42,450 nt of DNA, taken from an uncultured Porphyromonadaceae bacterium. GTDB lineage: Bacteria; Bacteroidota; Bacteroidia; Bacteroidales; Muribaculaceae. The notes beneath the pieces were generated by a model. The model was not told the DNA's origin and did no database searches. It worked only from the letters and a program-made list of their open reading frames with translations. Shown here in pieces: positions 27,505-37,290 of the stretch (the first letter of the stretch is position 1; the number at the start of each line of letters is the position of its first letter). The translations under genes were made by a program, and so were the position numbers. Where the stretch lies: assembly GCA_947177635.1 (NCBI GenBank), contig CAMWVQ010000020.1:1-42450 (forward strand), in the 5' to 3' direction.

Positions 27505-29079
27505 ATGATTAATCCAAGCGAGATATCGGAAGTTTTAAAGCAGCAGCTTGAGAATGTCAACAAGTCGGTTGCTTTCGAAGAGGTAGGAACCGTTCTGGAA
27601 GTCGGCGACGGGGTCGCCCACGTCTACGGCCTTGACAACGTGTGCGCCAACGAGCTCGTAGAGTTCGAGAACGGCGTCAAAGGTGTCGCCCTCAACCTTG
27701 AGGAGAGCAATGTCGGGGTCATCCTGCTCAATGACGTGAACAAAGTTACTGAGAACATGACCGTGCGCCGCACAGGCGAGATTGCCTCCATTCCCGTGGG
27801 TGAGGGGCTTTTCGGCCGTGTCATCAATATCCTGGGCGAGCCTATCGATGGTCGCGGACCTATCGACGGGAAGCTCTACCGCATGCCCCTGGAGCGCAAG
27901 GCTCCCGGAGTCATCTTCCGCCAGTCTGTGAAGCAGCCCCTCCAGACCGGCATCAAGGCCGTCGACTCGATGGTGCCCATCGGCCGAGGCCAGCGAGAGC
28001 TCATCATCGGCGACCGCCAGATCGGAAAGACCGCCATCGCTCTCGACACCATCATCAACCAGAGAAAGAATTACGAGGACGGCAAGCCTGTCTACTGTAT
28101 CTACGTGGCAATCGGCCAGAAGGCATCTTCTGTGGCGGCCATCGTGGAGACCTTGCGTCAGCACGGCGCCCTCGACTACACCTGCGTGGTGGCCGCGACC
28201 GCCTCTGACTCCGCGGCCATGCGCTATTACTCACCCTTCGCCGGTGTGGCGATCGGGGAGTTCATCCGCGATACCGGGCGTGATGCCCTTATCATATACG
28301 ACGACCTGTCGAAGCAGGCTGTCGCCTACCGTGAAATCTCGCTGGTGCTGAAGCGTCCGTCAGGACGTGAGGCTTACCCCGGTGACATCTTCTATCTCCA
28401 CTCACGTCTGCTCGAGCGTGCCGCCAAGATTATCGACAACCAGCAGGTGGCCGAGAAGATGAACGACCTGCCCGAGGTGCTCAAGCCCATGGTCAAGGGT
28501 GGAGGTTCGCTTACCGCCCTCCCCATCATCGAGACCCAGGCCGGCGACGTGTCGGCTTACATCCCGACCAACGTGATTTCAATCACCGACGGCCAGATTT
28601 ATCTTGAGACCGCCCTGTTCAACCGTGGTATCCGTCCGGCCATCAACGTGGGTATCTCAGTGTCGCGTGTCGGCGGTAACGCCCAGATCAAGTCGATGAA
28701 GAAGGTGGCCGGTACGCTGAAAATCGACCAGGCGCAGTTCCGCGAGCTCGAATCGTTCACCAAGTTCGGTGGCGACATCGACCCGGTTACCGCCCGCGTC
28801 ATCGACCGTGGCCGCAAGAACGAGCAGCTTCTCATCCAGCCCCAGTACAAGCCCTGGGCCGTGGAGGAGGAGGTCGCCGTCATCTTCTGCGGTGTGAACG
28901 GACTTCTCTCAGACGTGCCCGTAGAGAAGGTGGCCGAGTTCCAGCAGGGACTTCTCCAGCTCCTCCACGCCAAATACCAGGCCGACGTGCTTGATGTCAT
29001 CAAGTCAGGACAGCTCACCGACGACTGCACCGCCAAGCTGACACAGGCCGCCACCGAAGTGGCCCAGCGTTACGCCTGA
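27505..29079 (+). CDS. atpA: F-type ATP synthase subunit alpha
   Basis: The 524-residue non-catalytic nucleotide-binding subunit of F1. Walker A is GDRQIGKT (169-176), followed by [53 protein letters not shown] and the alpha signature [14 protein letters not shown]. Length is close to the usual 505-525. It is 43 bp after atpH and 69 bp before atpG. Confidence 0.98.
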   Translation: MINPSEISEVLKQQLENVNKSVAFEEVGTVLEVGDGVAHVYGLDNVCANELVEFENGVKGVALNLEESNVGVILLNDVNKVTENMTVRRTGEIASIPVGEGLFGRVINILGEPIDGRGPIDGKLYRMPLERKAPGVIFRQSVKQPLQTGIKAVDSMVPIGRGQRELIIGDRQIGKTAIALDTIINQRKNYEDGKPVYCIYVAIGQKASSVAAIVETLRQHGALDYTCVVAATASDSAAMRYYSPFAGVAIGEFIRDTGRDALIIYDDLSKQAVAYREISLVLKRPSGREAYPGDIFYLHSRLLERAAKIIDNQQVAEKMNDLPEVLKPMVKGGGSLTALPIIETQAGDVSAYIPTNVISITDGQIYLETALFNRGIRPAINVGISVSRVGGNAQIKSMKKVAGTLKIDQAQFRELESFTKFGGDIDPVTARVIDRGRKNEQLLIQPQYKPWAVEEEVAVIFCGVNGLLSDVPVEKVAEFQQGLLQLLHAKYQADVLDVIKSGQLTDDCTAKLTQAATEVAQRYA

Positions 29080-29148
29080 TTCCCGACTGACACAGTCACG
29101 TCAAACCCAACCAACAACAATTAACCGGATTCCCGCAAACAACCGTTA

Positions 29149-30027
29149 ATGGCAACCTTAAGAGAACTCAAAGGCAGAATCGGCTCGGTGGCTTCTTCCG
29201 AGAAAATCACCGGCGCGATGAAGATGATTTCGTCGGCGAAAATGCACAAGGCCGAGGGCGCGCTCCGTCAGCTCCGTCCCTACCGTGACCAGGTGGAGAC
29301 GATTATCGGCAACCTGCTCGCCTCCGACGCGGCATTCGATTCGCCGCTCATGACTCCCCGCGACGCTGTGGAGCGGGTGGCCGTGGTTGTGTGGGGTTCC
29401 GACGATGGCCTTTGCGGAGCCTACAACATAAACATCTTCAAGCAGCTCCTCGCCAAGATAGGGGAGTATCGCGAGACCCTTGGCGAGAATGTGAGAATCA
29501 CAGTGATTCCCGTCGGGGCGAAGATGGCGAAGGCTGTCTCCAAGATAAAGACCCCCGGGGTCGACATGCGGATGCCCCAGGGGGTCGATTCAAAGACCGC
29601 CGAGGTCAGGGATTTCACCTGGAGCCTGCGCGACAGCTTCCTCTCCGGAGAGTTCGACCGTGTCGATGTCCTCTATATGTCGTACAAGTCGGTCAGCCGC
29701 CAGCGCCTGGAGTCGGCCGAGCTTATCCCCGTCACTTCTGCAGCCTTCGCCTCGGTGAAAGGTGATGTCGCGGCTAAGCCCTACATCTTCGAGCCGTCGG
29801 CAGCAGCGATTTTCGCGAAAGTGTTGCCGATGTACCTCCTGGCGGTGATTCAGGACATCTTCACCGAGAACCGCGCCAGCGAGCAGGCCGCCAGGGTCAT
29901 GGCCATGCAGAGCGCCAACGACAACGCAAAGAAGCTCCACGACCAGTTGCAGCTTGAGTTCAACAAACTTCGCCAGCAGGCCATCACAACCGAGTTGCTC
30001 GACATCCTCGGCGGCCAGGTGAAGTAA
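29149..30027 (+). CDS. atpG: F-type ATP synthase subunit gamma
   Basis: The 292-residue rotating shaft of F1. The N-terminal helix (LKGRIGSVASSEKITGAMKMISSAKM) and C-terminal helix (RQQAITTELLDILGG) that form the coiled coil are conserved, with the Rossmann-like domain between them (VVVWGSDDGLCGAYNINIF). It closes the ATP synthase set. The next gene, 45 bp later, is nuoI; that gap is AT-rich and shows no terminator or TAnnTTTG box. Confidence 0.97.
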   Translation: MATLRELKGRIGSVASSEKITGAMKMISSAKMHKAEGALRQLRPYRDQVETIIGNLLASDAAFDSPLMTPRDAVERVAVVVWGSDDGLCGAYNINIFKQLLAKIGEYRETLGENVRITVIPVGAKMAKAVSKIKTPGVDMRMPQGVDSKTAEVRDFTWSLRDSFLSGEFDRVDVLYMSYKSVSRQRLESAELIPVTSAAFASVKGDVAAKPYIFEPSAAAIFAKVLPMYLLAVIQDIFTENRASEQAARVMAMQSANDNAKKLHDQLQLEFNKLRQQAITTELLDILGGQVK

Positions 30028-30072
30028 CTTCCACGAATAATAACAGACATTATCATATCGCTTAAAAACAAT

Positions 30073-30927
30073 ATGGGTAGTATTAAAGATTATTTTTCAG
30101 GTCTGGGAAAAGGAGTGACCAGCCTTGTCAAGGGTCTGCAAGTGACCGGCAAGGAGTTCGTCACCCCGAAGATTACTGAGAAATATCCCGACAACCGCGA
30201 GGACATGCACATCGCGCAGCGCTTCCGCGCCACCCTCCAGTTTATCTATGACAAAGAGGGTAACCACAAGTGCATCGCCTGCGGCACATGCGAGAGGAAC
30301 TGTCCCAACGGCACCATCACCATCGAGACGAAGATGGCAGACACTTGGGATGGAAAGAAAAAGAAAAAACTCGACCGTTATACCTACGATCTGGGCAGTT
30401 GCACCTTCTGCCAGCTCTGCGTGCAGACCTGTCCGACCAACGCCATCGAGTTCAGCAACGATTTCGAGCAGGCTGTGTTCACCCGTTCAAAACTTGTGAA
30501 GCAGCTCAACTACCTCCCCGAGAAGCCCGAACCCAAACCGACCCCCGAGCAGATTGCCAAGCTCGAGGCTGAGAAGAAGGCAAAAATCGAAGCTGCGAAG
30601 GCCGCTGCCGCCGCCAAGAAAGCCGCAGCAGCCGAAGCTCCCGCCGCAGTCGAGCTTGACGAGAAGGCCAAGAAGGCCCTCGCCGCCGCCGAGGCAACCG
30701 GAGACCCCGAGAAAATCGCCAAGGTGAAAGCCGCCCTCGAGAAGGCTGCAAAGCTCAAGGCCGCCCAGGCCCCCGCTCCGGCTGCACCCGCCGCAGTCGA
30801 GCTTGACGAGAAAGCCAAGAAGGCCCTCGCCGCCGCCGAGGCAACCGGAGACCCCGAGAAAATCGCCAAAGTGAAGGCCGCCCTCGAGAAGGCCGCCAAA
30901 CTCAAGGCCGAAAAAGGCAACGCCTGA
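30073..30927 (+). CDS. nuoI: NADH-quinone oxidoreductase subunit I with repeated Ala/Lys tail
   Basis: Ferredoxin-like subunit carrying two 4Fe-4S clusters that pass electrons toward NuoB. The ligands are CIACGTCERNCPNG (first) and CTFCQLCVQTCPTNAI (second). The core ends near residue 150. A tail of about 130 residues follows, rich in Ala, Lys, Glu and Pro, which is far beyond the normal 160-180-residue protein. The tail holds two near-identical units (VELDEKAKKALAAAEATGDP...AALEKAAKLKA) about 49 residues apart, joined by an Ala-Pro linker. Each unit would form helices. The tail's role is unknown; tethering a soluble electron donor or the missing NuoEFG face is a guess. It resumes the nuo order after the atp genes. 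Confidence 0.95.
   Translation: MGSIKDYFSGLGKGVTSLVKGLQVTGKEFVTPKITEKYPDNREDMHIAQRFRATLQFIYDKEGNHKCIACGTCERNCPNGTITIETKMADTWDGKKKKKLDRYTYDLGSCTFCQLCVQTCPTNAIEFSNDFEQAVFTRSKLVKQLNYLPEKPEPKPTPEQIAKLEAEKKAKIEAAKAAAAAKKAAAAEAPAAVELDEKAKKALAAAEATGDPEKIAKVKAALEKAAKLKAAQAPAPAAPAAVELDEKAKKALAAAEATGDPEKIAKVKAALEKAAKLKAEKGNA
30646..30912 (+). repeat. Tandem repeat in the 3' part of nuoI
   Basis: Two copies of a unit of about 120 bp, beginning GCAGTCGAGCTTGACGAG at 30646 and 30793 (147-bp period including the linker). They differ at only a few, mostly silent, third positions. The near identity implies a recent duplication or ongoing gene conversion. Confidence 0.85.
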
Positions 30928-30972
30928 TTTCACGGGCCTCACAAACCAATCAGAAAAAAGTAAAAAAATAAT

Positions 30973-31491
30973 ATGGAATCAGTAGGAAGTATCATCGTTT
31001 ATGTGGTAATCGCTCTGACGATTGTCATCTGCTCGGTGCTTGCTGTCACCACGCGCAAGATTCTGCGCGCCGCGACCTACCTGCTCTTCACCCTTTTTGC
31101 TACCGCCGCCCTTTATTTCAAGCTCGACTATGAGTTCCTCGGCGCGGTGCAGATTGCGGTGTACGCGGGCGGTATCGTGGTCTTGTTCGTCTTCTCAATA
31201 CTCCTGACGAGCCACCCCGGCGACAACAGTGCCAAACTTGCCTCCAGAAAACGCGCACTCGGGCTTGCCGGCTCGCTGTTGCTGCTGATTGTCGCAGGCT
31301 ACTCTCTGATGAGCCGCTGCGAGTTATGGTCGGCGCTCCCCCAGGGAGAGAACCCCTCAATGAATCAAATCGGCGAGACACTTATGGGTACGGCCCACGG
31401 CCAGTACCTGTTGCCTTTCGAGGCCATAAGCGTCCTGTTGCTCGCCTGTATAATCGGCGGTGTTGTCGTAGCCCGCAAAAATAAAAACTAA
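30973..31491 (+). CDS. nuoJ: NADH-quinone oxidoreductase subunit J
   Basis: This 172-residue membrane subunit of complex I has five predicted TM helices. The conserved segment YEFLGAVQIAVYAGGIVVLFVFSILL is in TM3, where a pi-bulge is known to matter for coupling. The C-terminal helix is PFEAISVLLLACIIGGVVVARK. It lies 45 bp after nuoI and 11 bp before nuoK. Confidence 0.96.
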   Translation: MESVGSIIVYVVIALTIVICSVLAVTTRKILRAATYLLFTLFATAALYFKLDYEFLGAVQIAVYAGGIVVLFVFSILLTSHPGDNSAKLASRKRALGLAGSLLLLIVAGYSLMSRCELWSALPQGENPSMNQIGETLMGTAHGQYLLPFEAISVLLLACIIGGVVVARKNKN

Positions 31492-31502
31492 GCCCCGCTA
31501 AT

Positions 31503-31814
31503 ATGGAACTTACAATCCTCTGGTATCTGATTCCGAGCCTGTTGATGTTCTGCTGCGGCGTTTATGGCTTCATCACCCGCAAGAATATGATCGCGATGCT
31601 CATCTCCCTGGAGCTGATGCTCAACGCGGTCGACATCAACTTCGTTGTCTTCAACCGTTTCCTCTTCCCCGGGGAGCTTGAAGGCATGTTCTTCACCCTG
31701 TTCGCCATCGCCCTGGCCGCTGCCGAGACAGCGTTGGCAATCGCCATCATCATCAATGTCTTCCGCGTCTCCGAGAAGATTGATGTCGACGATGTAACTA
31801 AAATGAAATTCTAA
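31503..31814 (+). CDS. nuoK: NADH-quinone oxidoreductase subunit K
   Basis: A 103-residue three-helix subunit with the conserved membrane glutamates in SLELMLNAVDINFV and AAAETALAIAIIINVFR, both part of the hydrophilic axis of complex I. Normal length. It lies 11 bp after nuoJ and 8 bp before nuoL, so the three are tightly coupled. Confidence 0.97.
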   Translation: MELTILWYLIPSLLMFCCGVYGFITRKNMIAMLISLELMLNAVDINFVVFNRFLFPGELEGMFFTLFAIALAAAETALAIAIIINVFRVSEKIDVDDVTKMKF

Positions 31815-31822
31815 GCACCGAT

Positions 31823-33853
31823 ATGGAACCTGTAATACCTATCATTATCCTGGCTTTGCCCCTGACGATGTTCCTGGTGCTGGGACTTTTCGGCCACAAG
31901 ATGGCCCACCGCACCGCAGGCATCCTCGGCACTCTCGGAATGGGAGTGACAATGGTGCTGGCCTACATCACCGCGTTCACATATTTCTTCTCAGGCTCCT
32001 CCGAGTTCATCAATGAGGAGGGTGTGCGCCTGCAGAGCCTCATTTTCAACTGGGACTGGCTGGCGTTCACCGATTCACTGGTAATCCGCCTCGGATTCCT
32101 GCTTGACCCGATTTCAGCCCTGATGCTTGTGGTCATAACGACCATCTCGTTTATGGTCCACCTTTACAGCAACGGCTATATGCGCGACCACCACGGCGTG
32201 TGGGAAACCGGTTTCCAGCGTTTCTACGCATTCCTGTCGCTCTTCAGCTTCTCGATGCTGGGCCTGGTTGTCGCCACCAACATTTTCCAGATGTATATCT
32301 TCTGGGAGCTTGTGGGTGCGTCATCCTACCTGCTGATCGGATTCTACTACACCAAGCCGTCGGCCGTGTCCGCCTCCAAGAAGGCGTTCATCGTCACCCG
32401 TTTCGCCGACCTCGGCTTCCTGATCGGTATCCTCGTGCTGAGCTTCTACACAGGGACATTCGACTTCACCAACTTCACCTCTGTCGGTGTCGAGGGTATG
32501 GCTAATGTATATCAGGTAGACATCACCACCGCCGAAGGCATCCGCAACTGGATTGCCACCTCACCCGCTCCCGTGTTCATGGGAGGCTCCGTGCTGACCT
32601 GGGCGCTCGTCCTCATCTTCATGGGCGGTATGGGTAAGTCGGCCATGATGCCCCTCCACATCTGGCTTCCCGACGCGATGGAAGGCCCGACCCCTGTGTC
32701 GGCCCTCATCCACGCCGCGACAATGGTTGTGGCCGGTGTGTTCCTCGTTGCCCGTCTCTTCCCCCTCTACCTTATGGAGGAGGCCGCCCTCAACATAATC
32801 ACGGTTGTCGGCGCGCTCACCGCCTTCTACGCCGCGATGGTGGCCTGCACCCAGGTCGACATCAAGCGAGTGCTGGCGTTCTCGACCATCTCGCAGATTG
32901 CGTTCATGATGGTTTCGCTGGGTGTGGCCCGTCCCGAGTTCCACCACGGTCTGGGTTACATGGCGGCCATGTTCCACCTCTTCACCCACGCGATGTTCAA
33001 GGCCCTGCTCTTCCTTTGCGCCGGTGCCCTCATCCATGCCATCGGGTCTAACGACTACACCGCAATGCACGGCCTGCGCAAGCATATGCCGATTACCCAT
33101 ATCACATTCCTGATCGGCTGTCTGGCAATCGCGGGTATCATCCCCTTCGCCGGCTTCTTCTCCAAGGATGAAATCCTGACAGCAGTCTTCGGCCAGTCTA
33201 TCTTCTGGTACATCTGGATGTCGGCCGTGGCCGGTCTGACCGCCTTCTATATGTTCCGTCTCTACTACCTGATTTTCTGGTGGAAGGAACACAAGATTCC
33301 CGAGGGACACCACGCTCCCCACGACCAGCCCTGGACTATGACCCTCCCGCTTGTCATCCTCGCGGTGATTTCCTGCGTGGCCGGATTCGTGCCTTTCGGC
33401 AACCTGGTTACCTGGAACGGCCATCCGATGTTCGAGTCTGTCAACTTCTTCACCAACCTCGGCGCGCTCGACTGGAGCGTGGCATCGATAAGCCTCGCGG
33501 TTGCAATAGTGGCCATCCTGCTCGCGACCGTGATGTACAAGAAGGAGAACACCCTCCCCGCTAAGATGAAGAACGCCCTGCCCGCTCTCTGGGACTGGTG
33601 CTACCACCGCTTCTACTGGGACGAGCTCTATATGTTCATCACCCACAAGATCATCTTCGGATGCATCTCCAAGCCCATCGCCTGGTTTGACCGTCACGTC
33701 ATCGACGGTTCGATGGACGGCATGGCCTGGGTGACACAGCGCATCTCGTTCGCCATCCGCGGTCTCCAGTCAGGCAACATCCAGTTCTACGTCTGGGTTT
33801 ACCTCATCGGCGTGATACTGCTTGGCGCGATAACCGCAGTCTGCCTCATCTGA
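31823..33853 (+). CDS. nuoL: NADH-quinone oxidoreductase subunit L
   Basis: The 676-residue distal antiporter-like proton-pump subunit, with about sixteen TM helices and a long lateral helix at the C-terminal end. Key segments are FWELVGASSYLLIGFYY (conserved glutamate), GKSAMMPLHIWLPDAMEGPTPVSALIHAATMVVAG, KRVLAFSTISQIAFMMVSLG and FFSKDEIL. Length is at the upper end of the family. The next gene, nuoM, starts 55 bp later. Confidence 0.97.
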   Translation: MEPVIPIIILALPLTMFLVLGLFGHKMAHRTAGILGTLGMGVTMVLAYITAFTYFFSGSSEFINEEGVRLQSLIFNWDWLAFTDSLVIRLGFLLDPISALMLVVITTISFMVHLYSNGYMRDHHGVWETGFQRFYAFLSLFSFSMLGLVVATNIFQMYIFWELVGASSYLLIGFYYTKPSAVSASKKAFIVTRFADLGFLIGILVLSFYTGTFDFTNFTSVGVEGMANVYQVDITTAEGIRNWIATSPAPVFMGGSVLTWALVLIFMGGMGKSAMMPLHIWLPDAMEGPTPVSALIHAATMVVAGVFLVARLFPLYLMEEAALNIITVVGALTAFYAAMVACTQVDIKRVLAFSTISQIAFMMVSLGVARPEFHHGLGYMAAMFHLFTHAMFKALLFLCAGALIHAIGSNDYTAMHGLRKHMPITHITFLIGCLAIAGIIPFAGFFSKDEILTAVFGQSIFWYIWMSAVAGLTAFYMFRLYYLIFWWKEHKIPEGHHAPHDQPWTMTLPLVILAVISCVAGFVPFGNLVTWNGHPMFESVNFFTNLGALDWSVASISLAVAIVAILLATVMYKKENTLPAKMKNALPALWDWCYHRFYWDELYMFITHKIIFGCISKPIAWFDRHVIDGSMDGMAWVTQRISFAIRGLQSGNIQFYVWVYLIGVILLGAITAVCLI

Positions 33854-33908
33854 GCGGCGCCTGAATCTTACAGTGAAAATATAGTATCATAGAAATACAG
33901 AAACAGAG

Positions 33909-35426
33909 ATGTTTTCAAACCTTCTGATTTACTTCGTGGTGATTCCCCTGCTGATGCTGGCCGGGTTCGCCATCTGCAAAAACATCAGGCAGGTGCGCAC
34001 GGTCGCCGTGGCCGGCTCGCTCCTGCTGGTGGGCCTGAGCGTGTGGGTCCTTTGCGACTACCTCGCCCTGCGCGCGGCAGGCAATATGGAGGAGATGCTC
34101 TTCCGTGGAGACTGGACATGGTTCGCTCCGCTGAACATCAAGCTCTCCGTCGGAGTCGACGGAGTCTCCATCGCGATGCTCATCCTCTCCTCAATCATCG
34201 TTTTCGCCGGCTCGTTCGCTTCCTGGAAGATTGACGATGCGCGCCACTTCTTCATGTGGCTCATCCTCCTCTCCACCGGTGTCTACGGTTTCTTCATCTG
34301 CATCGACCTGTTCACGATGTTCATGTTCTACGAGGTCGCCCTTATCCCTATGTACCTTCTCATCGGTGTGTGGGGAACCGGCCGCAAAGAGTACTCGGCG
34401 ATGAAGCTCACCCTGATGCTTATGGGTGGTTCGGCCTTCCTGATGCTCAGCCTCATCGGCATCTACTTCCACTCGGCTCCCGAAGGACAGGCCCTGACCT
34501 GGAACATCATTGACATCGCCCGCAACGTCGAGGAGACACAGTGCATCTCGAAGGGATGGCAGTATTTCCTCTTCCCGATGTGCTTCGTCGGCTTCGGTGT
34601 GCTGGGTGCTATGTTCCCCTTCCACACCTGGAGCCCTGACGGTCACGCCTGCGCGCCGACCGCCGTGTCGATGCTCCACGCCGGTGTGCTTATGAAACTG
34701 GGAGGTTACGGCTGCTTCCGTGTGGCCATGTACCTGATGCCCCAGGCCGCCAACGACCTCGCCTGGATATTCCTCATCCTGACTGGAATCTCGGTTGTCT
34801 ACGGAGCCTTCTCGGCTTGCGTGCAGACCGACCTCAAATACATCAACGCATACTCCTCGGTAAGCCACTGCGGTATGGTGCTCTTCGCCATCCTTATGAT
34901 CAACACCACCGCCCTCACCGGCGCGATCATGCAGATGCTCTCCCACGGTCTTATGACGGCCCTCTTCTTCGCCCTCATCGGTATGATTTACGGCCGTACC
35001 CACACCCGTGACATCCGCCTGATGGGTGGTCTGATGAAGATACTTCCCTTCCTCGGAGTCGGATACGTCATCGCCGGTATGGCCTCGCTGGGTCTTCCCG
35101 GTCTGTCGGGATTCGTGGCCGAGATGACCATCTTCGTCGGCTCGTTCGAGCATACCGACATGTTCCACAGGGTGTTCACCATCGTGGCCTGCTGCTCGAT
35201 TGTGATTACCGCTGTCTACATCCTCCGCACAGTCGGCAAGCTGCTGTTCGGCCCGGTGCTCGACCCCCATCACGCCGAGCTGACCGACGCTTCCTGGTGG
35301 GAACGCCTGTCGACCATCACGCTCATCGTCAGCGTGGCCGCCATCGGTTGCTTCCCCAACTTCTTCGAGAGCCTTATACGTTTCACCTTCAGCCCCGAAA
35401 TATTCCGCGCCATCGGCCTCAACTGA
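33909..35426 (+). CDS. nuoM: NADH-quinone oxidoreductase subunit M
   Basis: The 505-residue antiporter-like proton-pump subunit. Conserved features are SVGVDGVSIAMLIL, FMFYEVALIPMYLLIGVWG (pump glutamate), FPFHTWSPDGHACAPTAVSMLHAGVLMKLGGYG, KYINAYSSVSHCGMVLFA and LPGLSGFVAEMTIF. About fourteen TM helices are visible. It is 44 bp before nuoN. Confidence 0.97.
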   Translation: MFSNLLIYFVVIPLLMLAGFAICKNIRQVRTVAVAGSLLLVGLSVWVLCDYLALRAAGNMEEMLFRGDWTWFAPLNIKLSVGVDGVSIAMLILSSIIVFAGSFASWKIDDARHFFMWLILLSTGVYGFFICIDLFTMFMFYEVALIPMYLLIGVWGTGRKEYSAMKLTLMLMGGSAFLMLSLIGIYFHSAPEGQALTWNIIDIARNVEETQCISKGWQYFLFPMCFVGFGVLGAMFPFHTWSPDGHACAPTAVSMLHAGVLMKLGGYGCFRVAMYLMPQAANDLAWIFLILTGISVVYGAFSACVQTDLKYINAYSSVSHCGMVLFAILMINTTALTGAIMQMLSHGLMTALFFALIGMIYGRTHTRDIRLMGGLMKILPFLGVGYVIAGMASLGLPGLSGFVAEMTIFVGSFEHTDMFHRVFTIVACCSIVITAVYILRTVGKLLFGPVLDPHHAELTDASWWERLSTITLIVSVAAIGCFPNFFESLIRFTFSPEIFRAIGLN

Positions 35427-35470
35427 CACGGTTGACAACCCTTTGAAACGGAAGAAACCAATTCTGCAAT

Positions 35471-36940
35471 ATGGATTACTCTCAATTTTTGGCAATGAAA
35501 CAGGAAATCGCCCTGCTTGTGGTGTTCCTGTTGGTATTCCTCTATGATACGTTCATGCCCCGCAAGGCTCTGGGCGCCACCTCCGCCGTGACCTCAGTGC
35601 TGTTCCTCCTCTTCACAGTGTGGAGCTTCATCTGGGGTGTCCCCGCTGACTCCGTCGAGGCCTTCGCCGGGATGTATGTAACCTCCCCCGTGTGTGCGAT
35701 GATAAAGAACATCCTGAATGTCGGTGTGCTGATAGTCCTCATCCAGGCAACCTCCTGGGTCAACTCCGAATTCCAGATTGTCCGCCGCGGTGAGTACTAC
35801 GAGCTGCTGCTGGTGACCCTCTTCGGAATGTACCTGATGATTTCCGCCCGTCACTTCCTGCTCTTCCTCATCGGTCTTGAGTCGGCATCGCTTCCCCTGG
35901 CAGCGATGGTGGCATTCGACAAGCACCGTTACGAGAGCCATGAGGCTGCGGTGAAATACCTGATGACAGCCGTGTTCTCCTCGGCCATCTTCATGATGGG
36001 ACTGTCGTTTGTCTACGGTCTTTCAGGCTCGCTCTACTTCGAGGACATCGCGATGCAGCTCGGCTCGCAGAGCAACACCATGCTCGTCATGGCCCTCGCA
36101 TTCGTGGTTTCCGGTCTCGGATTCAAGCTCTCGCTTGTGCCCTTCCATCTCTGGACAGCCGACGTTTACCAGGGTGCGCCTACCCCCGTCACCTCCTATC
36201 TGTCGGTAATCTCGAAGGGAGCCGCCGCTTTCGCGTTCCTGGTGATTCTGGTGCAGGCTTTCGGCCAGTTCTACAGCCAGGTATGGGAGTGGATGCTCTA
36301 TGCCCTGATTATCGCCACCATCACCATCGGTAACCTCTTCGCCATCCGCCAGCGCAACATGAAGCGCTTCCTGGCATTCTCCTCAATCTCACAGGCCGGT
36401 TACATAATGCTCGGCGTCGTGGGCTGCAACGAGATGGGCCTCGCGGCGATGATGTATTACATACTTGTCTACATCTTCTCGAACCTCGCGGCTTTCGGCG
36501 TTATCGGCGCAATCGAGAACAAGACCGGAATGGTGGAGATGACCGACTACAACGGTCTCTCCAAGACCAACCCCTGGCTCTCCTTCTCGATGACCCTTGC
36601 GATGTTCTCCCTGGCAGGTATCCCCCCCTTCGCCGGATTCTTCAGCAAGTTCTTCATCTTCACCTCGGCTATCAACCAAGGCTCAATCGCCATCTATGTC
36701 CTGGTATTGATTGCCCTTATCAACACCATCATCTCCCTCTACTACTACCTGCTGGTAGTGAAGGCGATGTACATCTCACCTGAAGAACCCCGCATCGGGA
36801 AGTTCCGTTCAACCTGCAGCGAGCGTGTCAGCCTTTGGGTTACCGTCCTCGGCATCATCCTGCTGGGTATCGTGAGCTGCTTCTACAACACTATTTTCAA
36901 CGCGGCGTCTCTTTCAGAGCTGTTCGGCTTCATAGCCTGA
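35471..36940 (+). CDS. nuoN: NADH-quinone oxidoreductase subunit N
   Basis: The 489-residue third antiporter-like subunit and last gene of the 18-gene block. It shows LFLIGLESASLPLAAMVAFDK (conserved glutamate), SLVPFHLWTADVYQGAPTPVTSYLSVISKGAAAFAFL, KRFLAFSSISQAGYIMLG and IPPFAGFFSKFFIF. About fourteen TM helices. A strong intrinsic terminator follows within 75 bp. Confidence 0.97.
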   Translation: MDYSQFLAMKQEIALLVVFLLVFLYDTFMPRKALGATSAVTSVLFLLFTVWSFIWGVPADSVEAFAGMYVTSPVCAMIKNILNVGVLIVLIQATSWVNSEFQIVRRGEYYELLLVTLFGMYLMISARHFLLFLIGLESASLPLAAMVAFDKHRYESHEAAVKYLMTAVFSSAIFMMGLSFVYGLSGSLYFEDIAMQLGSQSNTMLVMALAFVVSGLGFKLSLVPFHLWTADVYQGAPTPVTSYLSVISKGAAAFAFLVILVQAFGQFYSQVWEWMLYALIIATITIGNLFAIRQRNMKRFLAFSSISQAGYIMLGVVGCNEMGLAAMMYYILVYIFSNLAAFGVIGAIENKTGMVEMTDYNGLSKTNPWLSFSMTLAMFSLAGIPPFAGFFSKFFIFTSAINQGSIAIYVLVLIALINTIISLYYYLLVVKAMYISPEEPRIGKFRSTCSERVSLWVTVLGIILLGIVSCFYNTIFNAASLSELFGFIA

Positions 36941-36978
36941 TAGATTGAACTCAGGCCGGTCTCCGGCAATAGAATATC

Positions 36979-37015
36979 GGCGGCGTTCCACACATAGGGT
37001 GGGACGCCGCCTTTT
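36979..37015 (+). terminator. Strong intrinsic terminator of the nuo/atp operon
   Basis: GGCGGCGTTCCAC pairs with GTGGGACGCCGCC (13 bp, one G-U) across a 7-base loop and is followed by TTTTG. It lies 38 bp after the nuoN stop and defines the end of the 18-gene transcript. Confidence 0.9.
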
Positions 37016-37033
37016 GTTCATACAAGGGATAAT

Positions 37034-37073
37034 GGTGTGGCAAATATGGCAACGAACGCGCCGGTGTGGCAAA
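37034..37073 (+). repeat. Direct repeats upstream of the T9SS-protein promoter
   Basis: GGTGTGGCAAA occurs at 37034-37044 and 37063-37073, 29 bp apart (about three helical turns), just upstream of the -33 box at 37086. This is the place and spacing expected for activator half-sites. The remaining part of this 350-bp gap is the terminator, the promoter and a leader of about 165 nt in which I saw nothing further. Confidence 0.45.
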
Positions 37074-37085
37074 ATGAGCCGGACA

Positions 37086-37117
37086 TTTGGATATGTGAGG
37101 TCAAAACGTTATCTTTG
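37086..37117 (+). promoter_or_regulatory. Bacteroidota-type promoter of the T9SS-protein gene
   Basis: TTTG (37086-37089), then exactly 20 bp, then TATCTTTG (37110-37117), matching TTTG-N20-TAnnTTTG. The transcript would start near 37124, leaving a leader of about 165 nt before the ATG at 37291. Confidence 0.8.
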
Positions 37118-37290
37118 TCTCGACAATGTTGCAAATTGGCGGTTACTGTGGTTTTGGCCAAGCAAAGTGATATGTCCATTCCCCGGGTTGAGCTTTGGAT
37201 GGTATCCTGTGGATTTATTTCATTGTCAAATCGTAGTAAGACACAGTTTAATTCGCACTAATCATAATATTCATTCTAACCAATCACTCT

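Noticed and set aside
30646-30912. Two spaced repeats as a CRISPR-like array
   Set aside because: Only two long in-frame copies inside a coding sequence; this is a protein repeat.
32561-33697. Open frame of 378 codons on the minus strand
   Set aside because: Antisense to nuoL. The product is a His/Glu/Gly-rich shadow with no domain.
34191-35495. Open frame of 434 codons on the minus strand
   Set aside because: Antisense to nuoM. It has the same His/Glu/Asp-rich composition as the other shadows.
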